From: Pedobacter jeongneungensis
Lineage (GTDB): Bacteria; Bacteroidota; Bacteroidia; Sphingobacteriales; Sphingobacteriaceae
Assembly: GCF_000633455.1 (NCBI RefSeq)
Contig: NZ_AYMG01000038.1
Location: 211,205 to 275,204 of the forward strand
Reading direction: 5' to 3'
Length of the DNA: 64,000 nucleotides
Shown: piece by piece, positions 63,234-64,000 of the stretch
How the letters are laid out: the number at the start of each line of letters is the position of its first letter
Numbering within the stretch: the stretch's first letter is position 1
The notes under the pieces: model-generated
The model's database searches: none
What the model was told of the DNA's origin: nothing
What the model saw: only the letters and a program-made list of their open reading frames with translations
Translations under genes and position numbers: made by a program

Positions 63234-63980
63234 ATGAAACTAAAAATCATTTTAGCGCTCGCATCCACTCTCTTTATTACCTCTTGTAAGAAAGAGCCTA
63301 ATGAACGATAAAAAATTATCATCCCAAAAAACTATATATTATCGGGCAATTTTCAACCATATGCTTCGGAATTTTTAAAGATTCAGGATGTTCTTGAAAA
63401 ACTTTCCAAATTAAATTTTAGTGACCAGGCGAAATTAATTACAACACTGACTCCTTCTAAGAAAAATCAAGTTAATTTGTTCAGTTTCAAAAATAAGCAA
63501 TTAATGACTCAATCAGTCAATCAAATGAATTCATCAGATACAGAGTCAAATATTGCAGATTATATGTCAGTATATAGCCCTTATTCCAACGATCCGGAAT
63601 GGCCTGACGAAAGTGAATACGTTATGCAAGGTGTTTTTGGAACTATCTTTCGTTACCAATGGACGGTAGGCTATAATACCCACGGTTTTTTTAAAATAAA
63701 ATCCAATGAACGGTGTGAACTCTTATTTTATGGGAATGATAAGGGGGCAGAACTTAAATGGGGCATCAATGCCGTAAACCATGAAGGCAGCACACTTTTG
63801 GGGCTTACAGGACCAATCTCTTGGAGTGAAACGGCAAATTTTAATTATTTCCAACCTGGTCTTTATCATGTTTATTTTAATGTTTTAGGTACCTTAACAG
63901 TTGCCGGAATAGGTACGATAGAGGTTACAAACTCAAGGTACGCCAATACTTTTGCTATATGTGGAAATAATATTAATTAA
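63234..63980 (+). pseudogene. Lipoprotein gene with one in-frame TAA after the signal peptide
   Basis: The ATG at 63234 opens a clear lipoprotein signal (MKLKIILALASTLFITSCKK) and reaches NER, then TAA at 63309-63311. The same frame stays open for another 222 codons (KIIIPKNYILSGNFQPYASE, later GVFGTIFRYQWTVGYNTHGF) to a stop at 63980. Without that TAA the protein would be 248 residues. Downstream in-frame TTG or ATG starts would give a product with no export signal. The mature part is strand-rich (GPISWSETANFNYFQPGLYH) and has no recognised family. Confidence 0.65.
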
Positions 63981-64000
63981 GGCGACAATATAGCAAATTA

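Noticed and set aside
4778..63311. Reassigned stop codon as explanation of the in-frame stops
   Set aside because: TAA, TAG and TGA all occur inside genes and also end normal genes in the window, so recoding of one codon cannot explain them.
1..64000. CRISPR array, diversity-generating retroelement, retron, tRNA or integrase
   Set aside because: No regularly spaced repeats, no reverse transcriptase, no template/variable repeats, no cloverleaf and no tyrosine or serine recombinase were seen.

Overview
The window looks like a chromosome segment of a Bacteroidota bacterium of the Sphingobacteriaceae (Pedobacter/Mucilaginibacter type). This rests on the AT-rich composition, the FecI-FecR-SusC-SusD cassette, TraE-TraM conjugation genes of the CTnDOT type, RteC, DUF6520, and promoters of the form TTTG/TAnnTTTG. 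No tRNA, rRNA, CRISPR array or integrase was recognised, and neither end of the mobile element can be placed.

Layout. Positions 1-4.95 kb look like ordinary chromosome: a response regulator cut by the window edge, a cytoplasmic alpha-amylase, an ECF sigma factor, a DUF2383 stress protein and a PRC-barrel protein. Positions 5.1-29.3 kb form an integrative conjugative element. They hold a DUF932 gene broken by a group II intron remnant, an IS66 element with perfect ends and an 8-bp target duplication, RadC, a DNA-damage module (alkyltransferase-like protein, UmuD-like, UmuC, a 32-aa ORF, HMCES/YedK), a histone-H1-like protein, the transfer genes traM-L-K-J-I-G-F-E read leftward, a candidate small RNA, a DUF3800 gene pair, and rteC. 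Positions 29.5-46.8 kb are cargo: a Crp-family regulator with a secreted lipoprotein of possible toxin/immunity type, a FecI/FecR-controlled SusC/SusD/TlpA uptake locus, DUF6520-MauE-Crp, and a LytS/LytTR two-component system around a 47-codon Ser/Thr-rich peptide gene. Positions 47-52.7 kb carry unknown small genes and the mobilisation genes (MobA-like, relaxase, coupling protein). Positions 53.2-63.0 kb are a defence island: a controller protein with a one-polypeptide restriction-modification enzyme, two tail-to-tail DUF262-HEPN pairs, and an abortive-infection gene. A lipoprotein gene ends the window.

How it works together. The tra cluster would build the Bacteroidota type IV channel. MobA and the relaxase would nick and lead the DNA, and the coupling protein would hand it to the channel. 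RteC suggests CTnDOT-like control. No traN, traO, traP or traQ is present, so the channel encoded here looks incomplete. The defence genes and mutagenic polymerase are typical accessory cargo.

Repeated oddity. Several genes are open in one frame except for a single interruption: IS66 tnpC (TAA), the DUF3800 partner (TGA), one DUF262 gene (TAG), the last lipoprotein (TAA), a HEPN gene (A10 frameshift) and the Abi gene (G-run frameshift). These may be recent decay, phase variation or base-call errors.
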